Shown one piece after another: positions 39,051 through 48,499 of a stretch of DNA of 64,000 nt; the first letter of the stretch is position 1; the number at the start of each line of letters is the position of its first letter. The DNA is taken from positions 29,853-93,852 of the forward strand of contig NZ_JAHPZX010000013.1 of the NCBI RefSeq assembly GCF_021325795.1, read 5' to 3'. Both the position numbers and the translations under genes were made by a program. The notes below the pieces were generated by a model. It was not told the origin of the DNA and searched no databases. It was given only the letters and a program-made list of their open reading frames with translations. The DNA is from Bordetella sp. LUAb4. Lineage in GTDB: Bacteria; Pseudomonadota; Gammaproteobacteria; Burkholderiales; Burkholderiaceae_B.

Positions 39051-40901
39051 ATGCCGCTTCCGAAGTTGCCCACCCGCCCCGCCGCTATCCTGACGTTCCC
39101 CACGGGCGAAGCCGCCCGTTCAGCATCACCCGCAGGAAAATTGGCCGCCGCTGAACCGGCAGCCCTGCAACCCGAGCTGGCCGGCATCACCCCCGCGCGC
39201 GCCGACGCGCGTGGCACGGCCGCGCCTGCCCAGCAACCCGCGGCCCGTAAGTCCGGCTCGCGTAAATCTGTCGGAAGCCCGGCGGTAGGAAGCCCTGCGG
39301 TCGACACCCCGGCGGCCGCGACGCCGGCGCTTGAAACCACGACGGCCCGTACCCCGGCCGCGCTGAAGCCCGCGACCGCAAGACCGGCGGCGCTCAAGCC
39401 AGCCACCGGTACCACCCCGGTGGCCTTGCAGCCCGCCGCGAGCACGGCCGTCCCCACGACCCTTTCCAGGGCGTCGACCAAGGCCGAGCGCAAGTCGCGC
39501 ACGCGCGCCGCCAACGCACCGCGCAAACTGTTCGTGCTGGACACCAATGTCCTGCTGCACGATCCGACCTCGATCTTCCGCTTCGAAGAGCACGACATCT
39601 TCCTGCCGATGATGACGCTGGAAGAGCTGGATCATCAGAAGAAGGGCATGTCGGAAGTGGCGCGCAACGCGCGCCAGGTCAGCCGCTCGCTGGACCAGTT
39701 GGTGGCGACCGCCACCGATCAGTTGGACCAGGGATTGGCGCTGAGCGCGCTGGGCAACAAGGATGCCAGCGGGCTCCTGCTGTTCCAGACCACCGCCATC
39801 CACAGCACCCTGCCGTCGGACCTGCCCATGGGCAAGGCCGACAACCAGATCCTGGGCGTGGTGCGCGCCCTGCAGGAAAAATATACCGAGCGTGAAGTGG
39901 TGCTGGTGTCCAAGGACATCAATATGCGCCTGAAGGCGCGTGCCCTGGGCATGGCCGCGGAAGACTACTTCAACGACCACGTCCTGGAAGATTCCGATCT
40001 GCTGTACACCGGGGTCATGGCGCTGCCGGAAGACTTCTGGAACAAGCACGGCAAGGACGTCGAATCCTGGCAACAGGGCGGCACCACGTTCTACCGCGTG
40101 CATGGCCCGCTGTGCGCGCAATTCGTGGTGAATCAGTTCGTCTACTTCGAAGGCCAGATGCCGCTGTATGCGCAGGTGCGCGAAGTCAACGGCAAGACGG
40201 CGGTGCTGGCGACGCTGCGCGACTATACCCACGGCAAGAACAACGTGTGGGGCATCACCTCGCGCAATCGCGAACAGAACTTCGCGATGAACCTGCTGAT
40301 GAATCCGGAAATCGACTTCATCTCCCTGCTGGGCCAGGCCGGTACCGGCAAGACCCTGCTGGCGCTGGCTGCCGGCTTGACGCAGGTGCTGGAAACCAAG
40401 CGCTATACGGAAATCATCATGACCCGCGTCACCGTGCCGGTGGGCGAGGACATCGGCTTCCTGCCGGGTACGGAAGAAGAAAAGATGCTGCCGTGGATGG
40501 GCGCGCTGGAAGATAACCTGGACGTGCTCAATATGGGCGACGGCGAAGGGAATAACGACTGGGGCCGCGCCGCCACCATGGACTTGATCCGTTCGCGCAT
40601 CAAGGTGAAGTCGCTGAACTTCATGCGCGGCCGCACTTTCCTGAACAAGTACCTGATCATCGACGAGGCGCAGAACCTGACGCCCAAGCAGATGAAGACG
40701 CTGGTCACCCGCGCGGGTCCGGGCACCAAGGTGATCTGTCTGGGGAACATCGCCCAGATCGATACGCCCTACCTGACCGAAGGCAGCTCGGGCCTGACGT
40801 TCGTGGTCGACCGCTTCAAGGGCTGGCCGCATTCGGGCCACGTGACCTTGCAGCGCGGCGAACGTTCGCGTCTGGCGGATTACGCGGGGGATGTGTTGTA
40901 A
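39051..40901 (+). CDS. PhoH family protein with N-terminal PIN domain
   Basis: A 616-residue PIN-PhoH fusion, likely an RNA-acting ATPase. Residues 1-155 are a low-complexity Ala/Pro/Thr/Arg-rich extension with imperfect repeats (ALKPATARPAALKPAT). Residues about 160-310 form a PIN domain (FVLDTNVLLHDPT, VLVSKDINMRLKAR), and about 390-616 the PhoH ATPase with GQAGTGKTLLALAAGL (Walker A) and YLIIDEAQNLTPKQ (Walker B). The ATG is 10 bases after AGGAG; a GTG 9 bases upstream is too close to it. Confidence 0.92.
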   Translation: MPLPKLPTRPAAILTFPTGEAARSASPAGKLAAAEPAALQPELAGITPARADARGTAAPAQQPAARKSGSRKSVGSPAVGSPAVDTPAAATPALETTTARTPAALKPATARPAALKPATGTTPVALQPAASTAVPTTLSRASTKAERKSRTRAANAPRKLFVLDTNVLLHDPTSIFRFEEHDIFLPMMTLEELDHQKKGMSEVARNARQVSRSLDQLVATATDQLDQGLALSALGNKDASGLLLFQTTAIHSTLPSDLPMGKADNQILGVVRALQEKYTEREVVLVSKDINMRLKARALGMAAEDYFNDHVLEDSDLLYTGVMALPEDFWNKHGKDVESWQQGGTTFYRVHGPLCAQFVVNQFVYFEGQMPLYAQVREVNGKTAVLATLRDYTHGKNNVWGITSRNREQNFAMNLLMNPEIDFISLLGQAGTGKTLLALAAGLTQVLETKRYTEIIMTRVTVPVGEDIGFLPGTEEEKMLPWMGALEDNLDVLNMGDGEGNNDWGRAATMDLIRSRIKVKSLNFMRGRTFLNKYLIIDEAQNLTPKQMKTLVTRAGPGTKVICLGNIAQIDTPYLTEGSSGLTFVVDRFKGWPHSGHVTLQRGERSRLADYAGDVL

Positions 40902-41006
40902 GCCGTTTATCTACCCCGGCCTACCGCCGCGCCAAGGCTGGGCCTAAGGTTGGGTAAGGTCTGGCGTGCTTGGCCGAGTCGGCCCGGCACACGTCCAAAG
41001 CCGTTG

Positions 41007-41044
41007 TTGAAGCCCGTTTTTCCGAAAGGGAAGACGGGCTTCAA
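41007..41044. terminator. Possible terminator after phoH
   Basis: An inverted repeat with 11-bp arms (TTGAAGCCCGT / ACGGGCTTCAA) and a 16-base loop, 105 bases after the phoH stop. There is no T-run, so its function is uncertain. Confidence 0.45.
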
Positions 41045-41168
41045 TCATTTGAGTCTCCCCTGTCCTGGCGCCGACCATGCTGGCGTACAGGTCTGCCCGT
41101 CCTGCGGGCGGCGTCGCATTGATGGGCAACAACGGGAGTCATGCGCCTTGTTTTTATCTGCATTTGCA

Positions 41169-41183
41169 GATATTATCAATATC
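41169..41183. promoter_or_regulatory. Probable MarR operator upstream of marR
   Basis: A perfect 15-base palindrome, GATATT-ATC-AATATC, ends 21 bases before the marR ATG, within an AT-rich island. TGCAGAT upstream recurs before the MFS gene (TGCAGATTAATTAT). Confidence 0.55.
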
Positions 41184-41203
41184 AGACAAATCGGAATTTC
41201 GTC

Positions 41204-41644
41204 ATGAAGCACTATTCGCCAGAGAGTTTCGCCAAAAGCCAGAGCGTCGCTTTCTCGCTCAACCGGGCACGCAACGTCATGGTGATGCAGATGGACGCCG
41301 CGCTCAAGGAGTTCGACATCAGCGGCCAACAATTCGGCCTGATGATGGCACTGCGGCGCGGTGAAGCATCGACCCCCTTCGAACTGTCCAAGCAGCTGCG
41401 CTTTGACTCCGGTTCGATGACTCGCATGCTCGACAAGTTGGAAACCAAGGGCCTGATTGCGCGGCAGCGCAGCGTGGAAGACCGCCGTGTCGTCAATCTG
41501 CTGATCACCGAGCACGGTGAACAGGTAATGCAACAGGCCCTGCGGATCGCACCTGAGGTATTGAACGCCCGGCTCGCGCACTTCACGAAGGAAGAATTCA
41601 AGGAATTCAACCGCTTGCTGGCAAAGTTTTCCGAGGGCGCTTGA
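41204..41644 (+). CDS. MarR-family transcriptional regulator
   Basis: A 146-residue winged-helix regulator with QQFGLMMALRRGEASTPFELSKQLRFDSGSMTRMLDKLETKGLIARQRSVEDRRVVNLLIT (helix-turn-helix and DRR wing). It is followed by an EmrB-type pump gene on the same strand and likely represses it and itself. The start MKHYSPE follows the palindrome; a longer frame is not supported. Confidence 0.92.
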   Translation: MKHYSPESFAKSQSVAFSLNRARNVMVMQMDAALKEFDISGQQFGLMMALRRGEASTPFELSKQLRFDSGSMTRMLDKLETKGLIARQRSVEDRRVVNLLITEHGEQVMQQALRIAPEVLNARLAHFTKEEFKEFNRLLAKFSEGA

Positions 41645-41657
41645 ACGCCCTTTTTTT
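41635..41657 (+). terminator. Rho-independent terminator overlapping the marR stop
   Basis: GGGCG-CTTGAA-CGCCC then seven T. The loop contains the TGA stop, so marR and the pump gene are separately transcribed. Confidence 0.8.
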
Positions 41658-41666
41658 CGTCATTTA

Positions 41667-41681
41667 TCTGACTAGATCAGA
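41667..41681. promoter_or_regulatory. Possible second MarR site before the MFS gene
   Basis: TCTGA-N5-TCAGA inverted repeat between the marR terminator and the pump ATG. ATCAGA is shared with the region after the first palindrome. Confidence 0.4.
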
Positions 41682-41723
41682 AAATGAAAATGCAGATTAA
41701 TTATGAGATCCGGTGGACGCATC

Positions 41724-43289
41724 ATGCAAGCACAAGATCAGTCTTCTCCGCCCAGCCCTCCCGCGCCCTTGACCGGCGGCAAGCTGATCCTGGGCACCAT
41801 CGCGGTTGCCTTGGCGACGTTCATGAACGTGCTGGACTCATCCATCGCCAACGTCGCCATTCCAACGATCTCCGGCAACCTGGGCGTCTCGATCGATGAG
41901 GGCACCTGGGTCATCACCCTGTTCGCCGCCGCCAATGCGGTATCGATTCCGCTGACGGGATGGCTGACCCAGCGCGTAGGGCAAGTCAGGCTGTTCGTGT
42001 GGGCCATCCTGCTGTTCGTCCTGGCGTCGTGGCTCTGCGGCATCGCGCCCAACCTGATCAGCCTGCTGGCCGCCCGTATCCTGCAAGGCGCCGTGGCGGG
42101 CCCGCTGATTCCGCTGTCGCAAGCGCTTCTGCTCAGCTCTTATCCAAAACAGAAGAGTTCCACCGCCCTGGCCCTGTGGGCCATGACCGCCACGGTCGGC
42201 CCGATTGCCGGACCGGCGCTGGGTGGCTGGATGACAGACAGCTATTCCTGGTCCTGGATCTTCTATATCAATATCCCTGTTGGACTATTCGCCGCCGCCG
42301 TTACCTGGGCGATATATCGCGACCGCGAGACCAAGACACGCCTATTGCCCATCGACCTGGTGGGACTGGCATTGCTGATCGTGTGGGTCGCCTCCCTGCA
42401 GATCATGCTGGACAAAGGCAAGGATCTGGACTGGTTCAGCTCGCCTGTGATCATTACCTTGGGTGTAGTGGCTCTGCTGGGTTTCATTTTCTTCGTCATT
42501 TGGGAATTGACCGAAAAAAATCCCATCGTCGACCTGCGTCTCTTCGCGGGCCGCAACTTCCTGGGCGGCACGACTGCTATTTCGGTGGCGTACGCGGTGT
42601 TCTTCGCCAACCTGGTGCTGCTGCCGCAATGGATGCAGCAATACCTCAATTACCCCGCAGTGAACGCCGGCATGGTGACCGCCCCACTGGGTTTCTTCGC
42701 TGTGATGCTGACGCCGTTCTTGGGCAAGATCATGCCGAAAGTCGATGCGCGCGTATTGGCGACGATCTCCTTCCTGGGCTTTGCCGGCGTCTTTTTCATG
42801 CGCTCCGGCTATACCACCGGGGTCGATACCTGGACCTTGGTACTGCCCACCTTGCTGCAGGGCATTCCTACCGGCCTGTTATTCGTGCCGCTCACCGCGA
42901 TCATCCTGTCCGGTTTGCCCGAAGACAAAATCGCCGCCGCCGCGGGCCTGTCAAACTTCGCCCGCGTGTTTTGCGGCGCGGTGGGCACCGCTCTGGCAAG
43001 CACGGGATGGAACGATCGCACGATCTTCCATCATGTGCGCTTGACCGAGCACGCGAGCCCCACCAACCCGTCATACGGCGCGGCGCTGGACAATATCCAG
43101 GCCACGCTGGGTTTCACCCGGGAGCAGGCGGTGAACTACTTTGAACGCATGGTCAACAGCCAGGCGGTCATGCTGGGATTGAATGACATCTTCTGGATCT
43201 CGGGCGTGGTGTTTGTCGTGATCGTGCCGCTGATCTGGCTGACCAAACCCAAGCCGGGAGGCGCGGGGAGCGCTGTGGCGGCGCATTAA
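41724..43289 (+). CDS. DHA2 (EmrB/QacA) family MFS drug efflux transporter
   Basis: A 521-residue inner-membrane pump with 14 predicted helices. The LDSSIANVAIPTI motif (motif D1) and GWLTQRVG (motif A), and IAGPALGGWMTD (motif C) mark the EmrB type. No EmrA-type adaptor gene is adjacent. MQAQDQS is preferred as start (GGTGG 7 bases upstream) over an ATG 21 bases earlier. Confidence 0.92.
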   Translation: MQAQDQSSPPSPPAPLTGGKLILGTIAVALATFMNVLDSSIANVAIPTISGNLGVSIDEGTWVITLFAAANAVSIPLTGWLTQRVGQVRLFVWAILLFVLASWLCGIAPNLISLLAARILQGAVAGPLIPLSQALLLSSYPKQKSSTALALWAMTATVGPIAGPALGGWMTDSYSWSWIFYINIPVGLFAAAVTWAIYRDRETKTRLLPIDLVGLALLIVWVASLQIMLDKGKDLDWFSSPVIITLGVVALLGFIFFVIWELTEKNPIVDLRLFAGRNFLGGTTAISVAYAVFFANLVLLPQWMQQYLNYPAVNAGMVTAPLGFFAVMLTPFLGKIMPKVDARVLATISFLGFAGVFFMRSGYTTGVDTWTLVLPTLLQGIPTGLLFVPLTAIILSGLPEDKIAAAAGLSNFARVFCGAVGTALASTGWNDRTIFHHVRLTEHASPTNPSYGAALDNIQATLGFTREQAVNYFERMVNSQAVMLGLNDIFWISGVVFVVIVPLIWLTKPKPGGAGSAVAAH

Positions 43290-43325
43290 AGCGCCGCGGA
43301 CGAGCGAACCCGCGGCACTTGGCGA

Positions 43326-44924
43326 TCAATACCCGACCGCGTAGCCATCCTTGCGATGATCGGACGCTGCCAGATAACCTTCGTTCCAACGCATGGCCAT
43401 CTGCGCGCTGCCGAATTCCAGGTTGAAGCGCGGTGCGACTTCAATGGTGTGGCCCAAGTCGCGCAGTTGCGTGATGACTTCCGGCGGCGTATTCCATTCC
43501 ACCGCCACCCGCAGATTGTCGTCGGTGATGCGCCAGCGCGGCGCGTCGCTGGCGGCCTGCGGGTTCTGGCCGAAGTCGGCCAGGCGGCTGACCATCTGTA
43601 AATGGCCCTGCGCCTGCATGGAGCCGCCCATCAGGCCGAAACTCATCAGCGGCTGGCCACCCTTCATGATGAAACCCGGGATGATGGTATGGAAAGGACG
43701 TTTGCCCGGCGCCACCACGTTGGCATGCCCGGCGCGGGTGCTGAAACCCCAGCCGCGGTTGTGCAGGGCGATGCCCGTGTTGGGCACCACCACGCCGGAG
43801 CCGAAGCCCTTGAAGTTGGACTGGATGAAGGACACCATGGTGCCATGGCGGTCCGCCGCCGTCAGGTACACCGTGCCGCCACTGTGTGGCGTGCCCGGCC
43901 GCGGTGCGCCGGCGCGACGCGGATCGATCAGCTTGGCGCGTTCGGCCAGATAGCCGCGATCCAGCAAGTGCGTCGCGGTGACCGGCATGTGCGCGGGGTC
44001 GCCCACGTATTCGTACATATCGGCGAAGGCCAGCCGCATCGCTTCGATTTGCAGGTGCAGGGTCTGCGCCGTGTCCAGGCCGGTTTCGCGCAGATCGAAA
44101 TGATCCAGCATGCCCAGCGCCATCAAGGCGCCGATACCCTGGCCGTTGGGCCCGATTTCGTACAACTCGTGATCGCGATAGCGCATGCTGATGGGGTCGA
44201 CCCAGTCGGCCGTATGCGCGGCCAGATCCGCTTCGGTGATCAGGCCGCCGGTTTCGCGGGCATGCCGCGCGATCGCCGCCGCCAGTTCGCCGCGATAGAA
44301 GCTTTCGCCTTTGCTGCGGGCGATGCTTTCCAGCGTGTCGGCCTGGCCGGCGCAGCGCCAGCGCTCGCCAGGCAGCGGCGCGCGGCCATTGGGCGCGAAG
44401 GACTCGGCATAGCCGGGCTGGCCGCTGAGTTCGGGCACCTGCTTCTGCCACTGCCGATGCACGGTGGGCGACACCAGGTAGCCGTCGCGGGCGTAACGGA
44501 TGGCCGGCTCGAACAGATCCTCGAAGGGCAAGGAACCGAATTTTTCCCAGATCGCGCGCCAGCCCGATACGGTGCCGGGCACGGTGACGCTGTTCCAGCC
44601 TATCTTGTCCATGCTGTCCAGGTGAGCGAAGCGCGCGGTGTCCCACGCGGCCGGCGCCCGGCCGGACGCGTTCAGTCCGTGCATTTCACCCTTGTGCCAG
44701 ACGATGGCGAACATGTCGCCGCCGATCCCGTTCATGCAAGGCTCCACCACGGTCAGCGCGATGGCCGTGGCCAAGGCGGCATCGATGGCATTGCCGCCGC
44801 GCGCATACATCTGCAGGCCGGCCGAGCTGGCCAGGGGCTGCGACGTGCTGACGACGTTGTCGGCCAGCACGGGCATGCGTTGGGAGGGATATGGGAGTTT
44901 CCAGAAGGGATCGGCTATGGGCAT
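43326..44924 (-). CDS. ggt: Gamma-glutamyltransferase
   Basis: Cleaves gamma-glutamyl bonds, e.g. of glutathione. The 532-residue protein has the catalytic threonine segment HSGGTVYLTAADRHGTMVSFIQSNFKGFGSGVV and the SFGLMGGSMQAQGHL motif. There is no obvious signal peptide, unlike many periplasmic Ggt proteins. It is downstream of tctC on the same strand, with the 8-bp array between them. Confidence 0.92.
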   Translation of the reverse strand: MPIADPFWKLPYPSQRMPVLADNVVSTSQPLASSAGLQMYARGGNAIDAALATAIALTVVEPCMNGIGGDMFAIVWHKGEMHGLNASGRAPAAWDTARFAHLDSMDKIGWNSVTVPGTVSGWRAIWEKFGSLPFEDLFEPAIRYARDGYLVSPTVHRQWQKQVPELSGQPGYAESFAPNGRAPLPGERWRCAGQADTLESIARSKGESFYRGELAAAIARHARETGGLITEADLAAHTADWVDPISMRYRDHELYEIGPNGQGIGALMALGMLDHFDLRETGLDTAQTLHLQIEAMRLAFADMYEYVGDPAHMPVTATHLLDRGYLAERAKLIDPRRAGAPRPGTPHSGGTVYLTAADRHGTMVSFIQSNFKGFGSGVVVPNTGIALHNRGWGFSTRAGHANVVAPGKRPFHTIIPGFIMKGGQPLMSFGLMGGSMQAQGHLQMVSRLADFGQNPQAASDAPRWRITDDNLRVAVEWNTPPEVITQLRDLGHTIEVAPRFNLEFGSAQMAMRWNEGYLAASDHRKDGYAVGY

Positions 44925-44992
44925 GGCGGGTGATCGCTGAAGGGGGAAAACGGCTGGCTCGTTTGTGGCGCTCTGGGCTTACTGGGCTTGGG

Positions 44993-45120
44993 CGCTTTGG
45001 TGCTTTGGTGCTTTGGTGCTTTGGTGCTTTGGTGCTTTGGTGCTTTGGTGCTTTGGTGCTTTGGTGCTTTGGTGCTTTGGTGCTTTGGCGCTTTGGCGCT
45101 TCGGCGCTTCGGCGCTTCGG
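44993..45120. repeat. Tandem array, 16 copies of an 8-bp unit
   Basis: The unit (T/C)GCTT(T/C)GG repeats 16 times: one CGCTTTGG, eleven TGCTTTGG, one CGCTTTGG and three CGCTTCGG. It lies 69-196 bases upstream of the ggt start and just after the tctC stop. The ALVLWCFG-type frames through it are artefacts of the repeat. Confidence 0.92.
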
Positions 45121-45149
45121 CGCTTAGTGCGTCTGCTGTGCTTATCGCA

Positions 45150-46199
45150 CTATTGCGCCGCGGAGGGCGCGATGTGCAGGCTTTCGACTTTCTCTTTCCA
45201 GAACACGCGCTGGTCGTGCACGAAACGCGGCGTGTCGGGGCCGGAGATGTCGCTGACCTCAAAGCCCGGTACTTCAATCGCCTTGCGGAATGCGAGGTCG
45301 GCCTGGACCTTCTTCAAGGCCTTGTCCAGGATGGCGATGCGATCCGGCGGCGTGCCCTTGGGCACCATCAGGGCAAACAGGTTCTCCGACTCCAGCCCCT
45401 TGATGCCCAGCTCCTTGAACGTGGGCACCTCCGGCAGGGAATTCAGGCGCTTGGCGGCGGCGACCGCCAGCACGTTGATGCGTCCTGCCTTCTGCTGCGG
45501 TAAGGAACTGGAAGGGCTGTCGAAGAAGAAGATCGACGACCCGGTGATGACTTCCGGCAAGGCCTGGCTGCTGCCTTTGTACGGAATCTGCAAGGCCTTG
45601 ACGCCGGTCTGCTCCTTGAATATTTCGCCTTCGAGGTTGGACAGCGTGCCGGCGCCCATGGACGCGTAGTTGTAGCCGTCGGGCTTGGCCTTGAGGCGCT
45701 CCACCAGTGTCTTGACGTCCTTGATGCCGCTTTCGCTGGGCACGACCAGGATGTGCGGCGCGCTGGCGATGCCGCCCACGGCATCGAGGTCATCCAGCGA
45801 GACACGCTGCTTGCCGTTGATGGCTTCGTTGATGGTGCTCGATCCCACCGACGAGATGTACAAGGTGTAGCCATCCGGAGCCGCGCGCGCGGCGGTCTGC
45901 ATGCCGATCAGGCCTGCGGCGCCGGGCCGGTTGACCACGACGATGGACTGGTTCAGCGCCTCGCCCATCTTCACCGCCAGTTCGCGCGCTAGGACGTCGG
46001 TGGCGCCGCCAGGCGGGAAGGAAATGACGAGCTGGATGGAGGCTTGTGCCGGGTAGTCGGCCGCGACGGCCGGGGCGATGGGGACAGCGACGGCGAACGT
46101 CGCCGCGAGGGCGCAGCCGGCGGCCAGCAGGCGACGGCGCGTGGCGGACGTTTCATGGCCACGGGCGTGAGGCGCGGCGGCAGTATGCGGATGGTTCAT
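45150..46199 (-). CDS. Bug-family (TctC) tripartite tricarboxylate transporter receptor
   Basis: Periplasmic solute receptor, 349 residues. A twin-arginine-like start (SATRRRLLAAGCALAATFAV) forms the signal peptide, cut after VAAD. Family motifs follow: PIQLVISFPPGGATDVLAR-like opening, VVNRPGAAGLIG, YASMGAGT and VPTFKELG. The ligand is unknown. The ATG follows AAGGGG. A divergent LysR gene shares the upstream region. Confidence 0.9.
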   Translation of the reverse strand: MNHPHTAAAPHARGHETSATRRRLLAAGCALAATFAVAVPIAPAVAADYPAQASIQLVISFPPGGATDVLARELAVKMGEALNQSIVVVNRPGAAGLIGMQTAARAAPDGYTLYISSVGSSTINEAINGKQRVSLDDLDAVGGIASAPHILVVPSESGIKDVKTLVERLKAKPDGYNYASMGAGTLSNLEGEIFKEQTGVKALQIPYKGSSQALPEVITGSSIFFFDSPSSSLPQQKAGRINVLAVAAAKRLNSLPEVPTFKELGIKGLESENLFALMVPKGTPPDRIAILDKALKKVQADLAFRKAIEVPGFEVSDISGPDTPRFVHDQRVFWKEKVESLHIAPSAAQ

Positions 46200-46288
46200 A
46201 TGGATACCCCTTGATGATCGAATAGGTGGACGCCGTCTTCGGTTTCTTGTGCGCCCTGGATGTGCGGTCTCCAGCGATGATTTTAAGA

Positions 46289-46344
46289 ATTGCGTTTTTC
46301 GCAATCAATTTCTAATATTCGAAGCCAGGTTGCCTTTTTAGCAA
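46289..46344. promoter_or_regulatory. Two LysR-type binding sites between tctC and lysR
   Basis: TTGC-N7-GCAA occurs twice, at 46290-46304 (inside the longer ATTGCG-N5-CGCAAT) and at 46330-46344, exactly 40 bases apart. Both contain a T-run and match the T-N11-A pattern of LysR boxes. Confidence 0.65.
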
Positions 46345-46354
46345 TACCCCCATC

Positions 46355-47254
46355 ATGCTCGATACCGCGCACCGCTATTTCCTGGAAGTCTTCCGTACCG
46401 GCAGCATCAAGGATGCGGCCGCGAATCTGCATGTCGTGTCCTCGGCGGTCAGCCGGCAGATCACCAAGCTGGAAGAAGACACCGGCACGCCGCTGTTCGA
46501 ACGCCGGCCCAATGGCATGGCGGCCACTCGCGCGGGCAATCTGCTGTTCGATTACGTGCAGCGCGCCGCCATGGACGCGCAACGCGCGCGGCACGAGTTG
46601 CGCAGCCTGCGCGGCGGCGAATCCAGCACCATCCGCATGGGCGTCAATGAAACGGTAGGCCGCAACGTGTTGGCCTCCATCCTGGGCGCTTACCGCCAGG
46701 CCCACCCGGAGGTGGTATTCCGCCTGAAGACGGCGTCATCGGCCGGCGTCACCCAGGCCTTGGTGGATGGCAGCGTGGACATCGGCCTGGCCTTCCACAT
46801 CAAGACCAGCGCCCCGCCGGCCGGCAACATCGACGTCCGCCACGAAGTGGATTCGCCGCTCAGCGCCATCATGGCGCCCAGCCATCCCTTGGCTGGACGG
46901 GCGCGGATTGCGCTGGACGACCTCAAGCCCTACCCCATCGCCCTGACCGATTCGGGCGCCACCGTCCGCTTGCTGTTCGACGCCTGCGCGGGAACCGGCG
47001 ATGGCTCGCCGTTCGACATCGCGTTTTCCAGCAACTCGTCCTCCATCATCTACGCCATCGTCAAAGGCGGGCATGCCATCACCCTGGGCGGGGAGATCAT
47101 CCTGCGCGGCGAGCTGGGCAGGCGCGAACTGGTCAGCGTGCCTTTGTCCGAGCCGCAATTCGCCAGCCGCAGCTTGCGGCTCCAGACCGCCGCCAAACGC
47201 CCGCTACCGCCGGCCGCGGAAGCATTCGTCCAGGCCTTGATCAAAGCGATGTAG
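46355..47254 (+). CDS. LysR-family transcriptional regulator
   Basis: A 299-residue regulator. The N-terminal helix-turn-helix reads FLEVFRTGSIKDAAANLHVVSSAVSRQITKLEEDTGTPLFERRPNGMAAT, followed by a periplasmic-binding-like effector domain (about 90-299). It is divergent from tctC and probably controls it. Confidence 0.92.
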   Translation: MLDTAHRYFLEVFRTGSIKDAAANLHVVSSAVSRQITKLEEDTGTPLFERRPNGMAATRAGNLLFDYVQRAAMDAQRARHELRSLRGGESSTIRMGVNETVGRNVLASILGAYRQAHPEVVFRLKTASSAGVTQALVDGSVDIGLAFHIKTSAPPAGNIDVRHEVDSPLSAIMAPSHPLAGRARIALDDLKPYPIALTDSGATVRLLFDACAGTGDGSPFDIAFSSNSSSIIYAIVKGGHAITLGGEIILRGELGRRELVSVPLSEPQFASRSLRLQTAAKRPLPPAAEAFVQALIKAM

Positions 47255-47368
47255 CGGGTTGGCGGAACACTGCTTCGCGAGAGCATCGACGGCGCGTCCG
47301 AATCCACGGGTGCAATGGTTTTGGCGCTATCCTTATCGCTCCTCCCCCTTTTTTTACCGCGCATCATC

Positions 47369-48469
47369 GTGACCACCGCTTCCACCGCTTCCTTGCCGCT
47401 GGGCATCACAATGGGAGATGCCGCCGGCATCGGCCCTGAAATCATCGTCAAAGCCTATGCACAGGGGCTGGGCGCGCCGGCCGTGGTCTACGGGGACGCG
47501 GGCACGCTGCGGCGTGCCGTGGCATTACTGGGCGCGAACCTGCGGGTCGAGGAAATTGCCGAGCCCGCGCAGGTGGCGCAATTCGAACCGGACTTTGCGG
47601 CGTCCGCAGCCGCGGTATCTGCGGCATCTCAGGCGTCTCCGCCGCCGACGCCCCTGGCCGGCAGCGCAACCGGCATCATCCCCGTCATCACCTGCTCCCC
47701 CGCCCTGCCCGCCGACCTCCCGGCCGGCCAGGTCAGCGCGGCGGCGGGCCGTGCCGCTTACGACTACGTCTGCGCCGCCATCGACGACGCCAAGGCTGGC
47801 CGCATACGCGCCATCGTGACGGCGCCGCTCAACAAGGAATCGATGAACGCCGGCGGTGCCGACTATCCCGGCCACACGGAAATCCTGGCGGAAAGATCCG
47901 GCACGCAAGACTTCGCGATGATGCTTGCCAACCGCGAGCTACGCGTCCTGCTGGTGACCATCCACGTCGCCCTGGCCGACGTGTTCGCCGGCATCACGCA
48001 AGAGGCCGAGCTGCGCGCCATGCGGCTGGCCCACCATGCTTGCCGCCAGATGGGCATCGCTCATCCTCGTGTCGCCGTGGCCGGCCTGAACCCCCATGCC
48101 GGTGAAAACGGCAAATTCGGCCGCGAAGACCTGGACATCATCACCCCCGCCATTGCCGCCGCGCGCGCCGAAGGCATAGACGCCAGCGGCCCCTGGCCGG
48201 GCGACACCATCTTCATGCGGGCCCGGCGCGGCGATTTCGACATCGTCGTGGCGCAGTACCACGACCAGGGCCTGATCCCGGTCAAGTACCTGGGCGTGGA
48301 CGAAGGCGTCAACGTCACCGTCGGCCTACCCTTCGTGCGCACCAGCGTGGACCACGGCACCGCCTTCGACATCGCCTGGCGCGGCATCGCGGACCATCAC
48401 TCGCTCATCACCGCCTTCGACGTGGCGCTGGCGATGACGCCGCAGGACACGGCCGCGGCACCGGCGTAG
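47369..48469 (+). CDS. pdxA: 4-hydroxythreonine-4-phosphate dehydrogenase family, PdxA
   Basis: In vitamin B6 synthesis PdxA oxidises 4-phospho-hydroxythreonine. The protein has MGDAAGIGPEIIVKA, VTAPLNKESMNAGG, YPGHTEIL, the metal-binding histidine in HVALADV and GLNPHAGENGKFGREE-like, and PGDTIFMRARRGDFD. GTG at 47369 is taken as the start (366 residues); no good ribosome-binding site is seen, and the ATG at 47315 is an alternative. The nearby LysR/Bug pair makes a catabolic PdxA paralogue possible. Confidence 0.88.
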   Translation: MTTASTASLPLGITMGDAAGIGPEIIVKAYAQGLGAPAVVYGDAGTLRRAVALLGANLRVEEIAEPAQVAQFEPDFAASAAAVSAASQASPPPTPLAGSATGIIPVITCSPALPADLPAGQVSAAAGRAAYDYVCAAIDDAKAGRIRAIVTAPLNKESMNAGGADYPGHTEILAERSGTQDFAMMLANRELRVLLVTIHVALADVFAGITQEAELRAMRLAHHACRQMGIAHPRVAVAGLNPHAGENGKFGREDLDIITPAIAAARAEGIDASGPWPGDTIFMRARRGDFDIVVAQYHDQGLIPVKYLGVDEGVNVTVGLPFVRTSVDHGTAFDIAWRGIADHHSLITAFDVALAMTPQDTAAAPA

Positions 48470-48499
48470 CGGTTTCTCGAATTCATGATATAGCTTGGC

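Noticed and set aside
44988..45669. Long open frames with repeated ALVLWCFG across the octamer array
   Set aside because: They come from the 8-bp repeat and run antisense into the tctC coding region.
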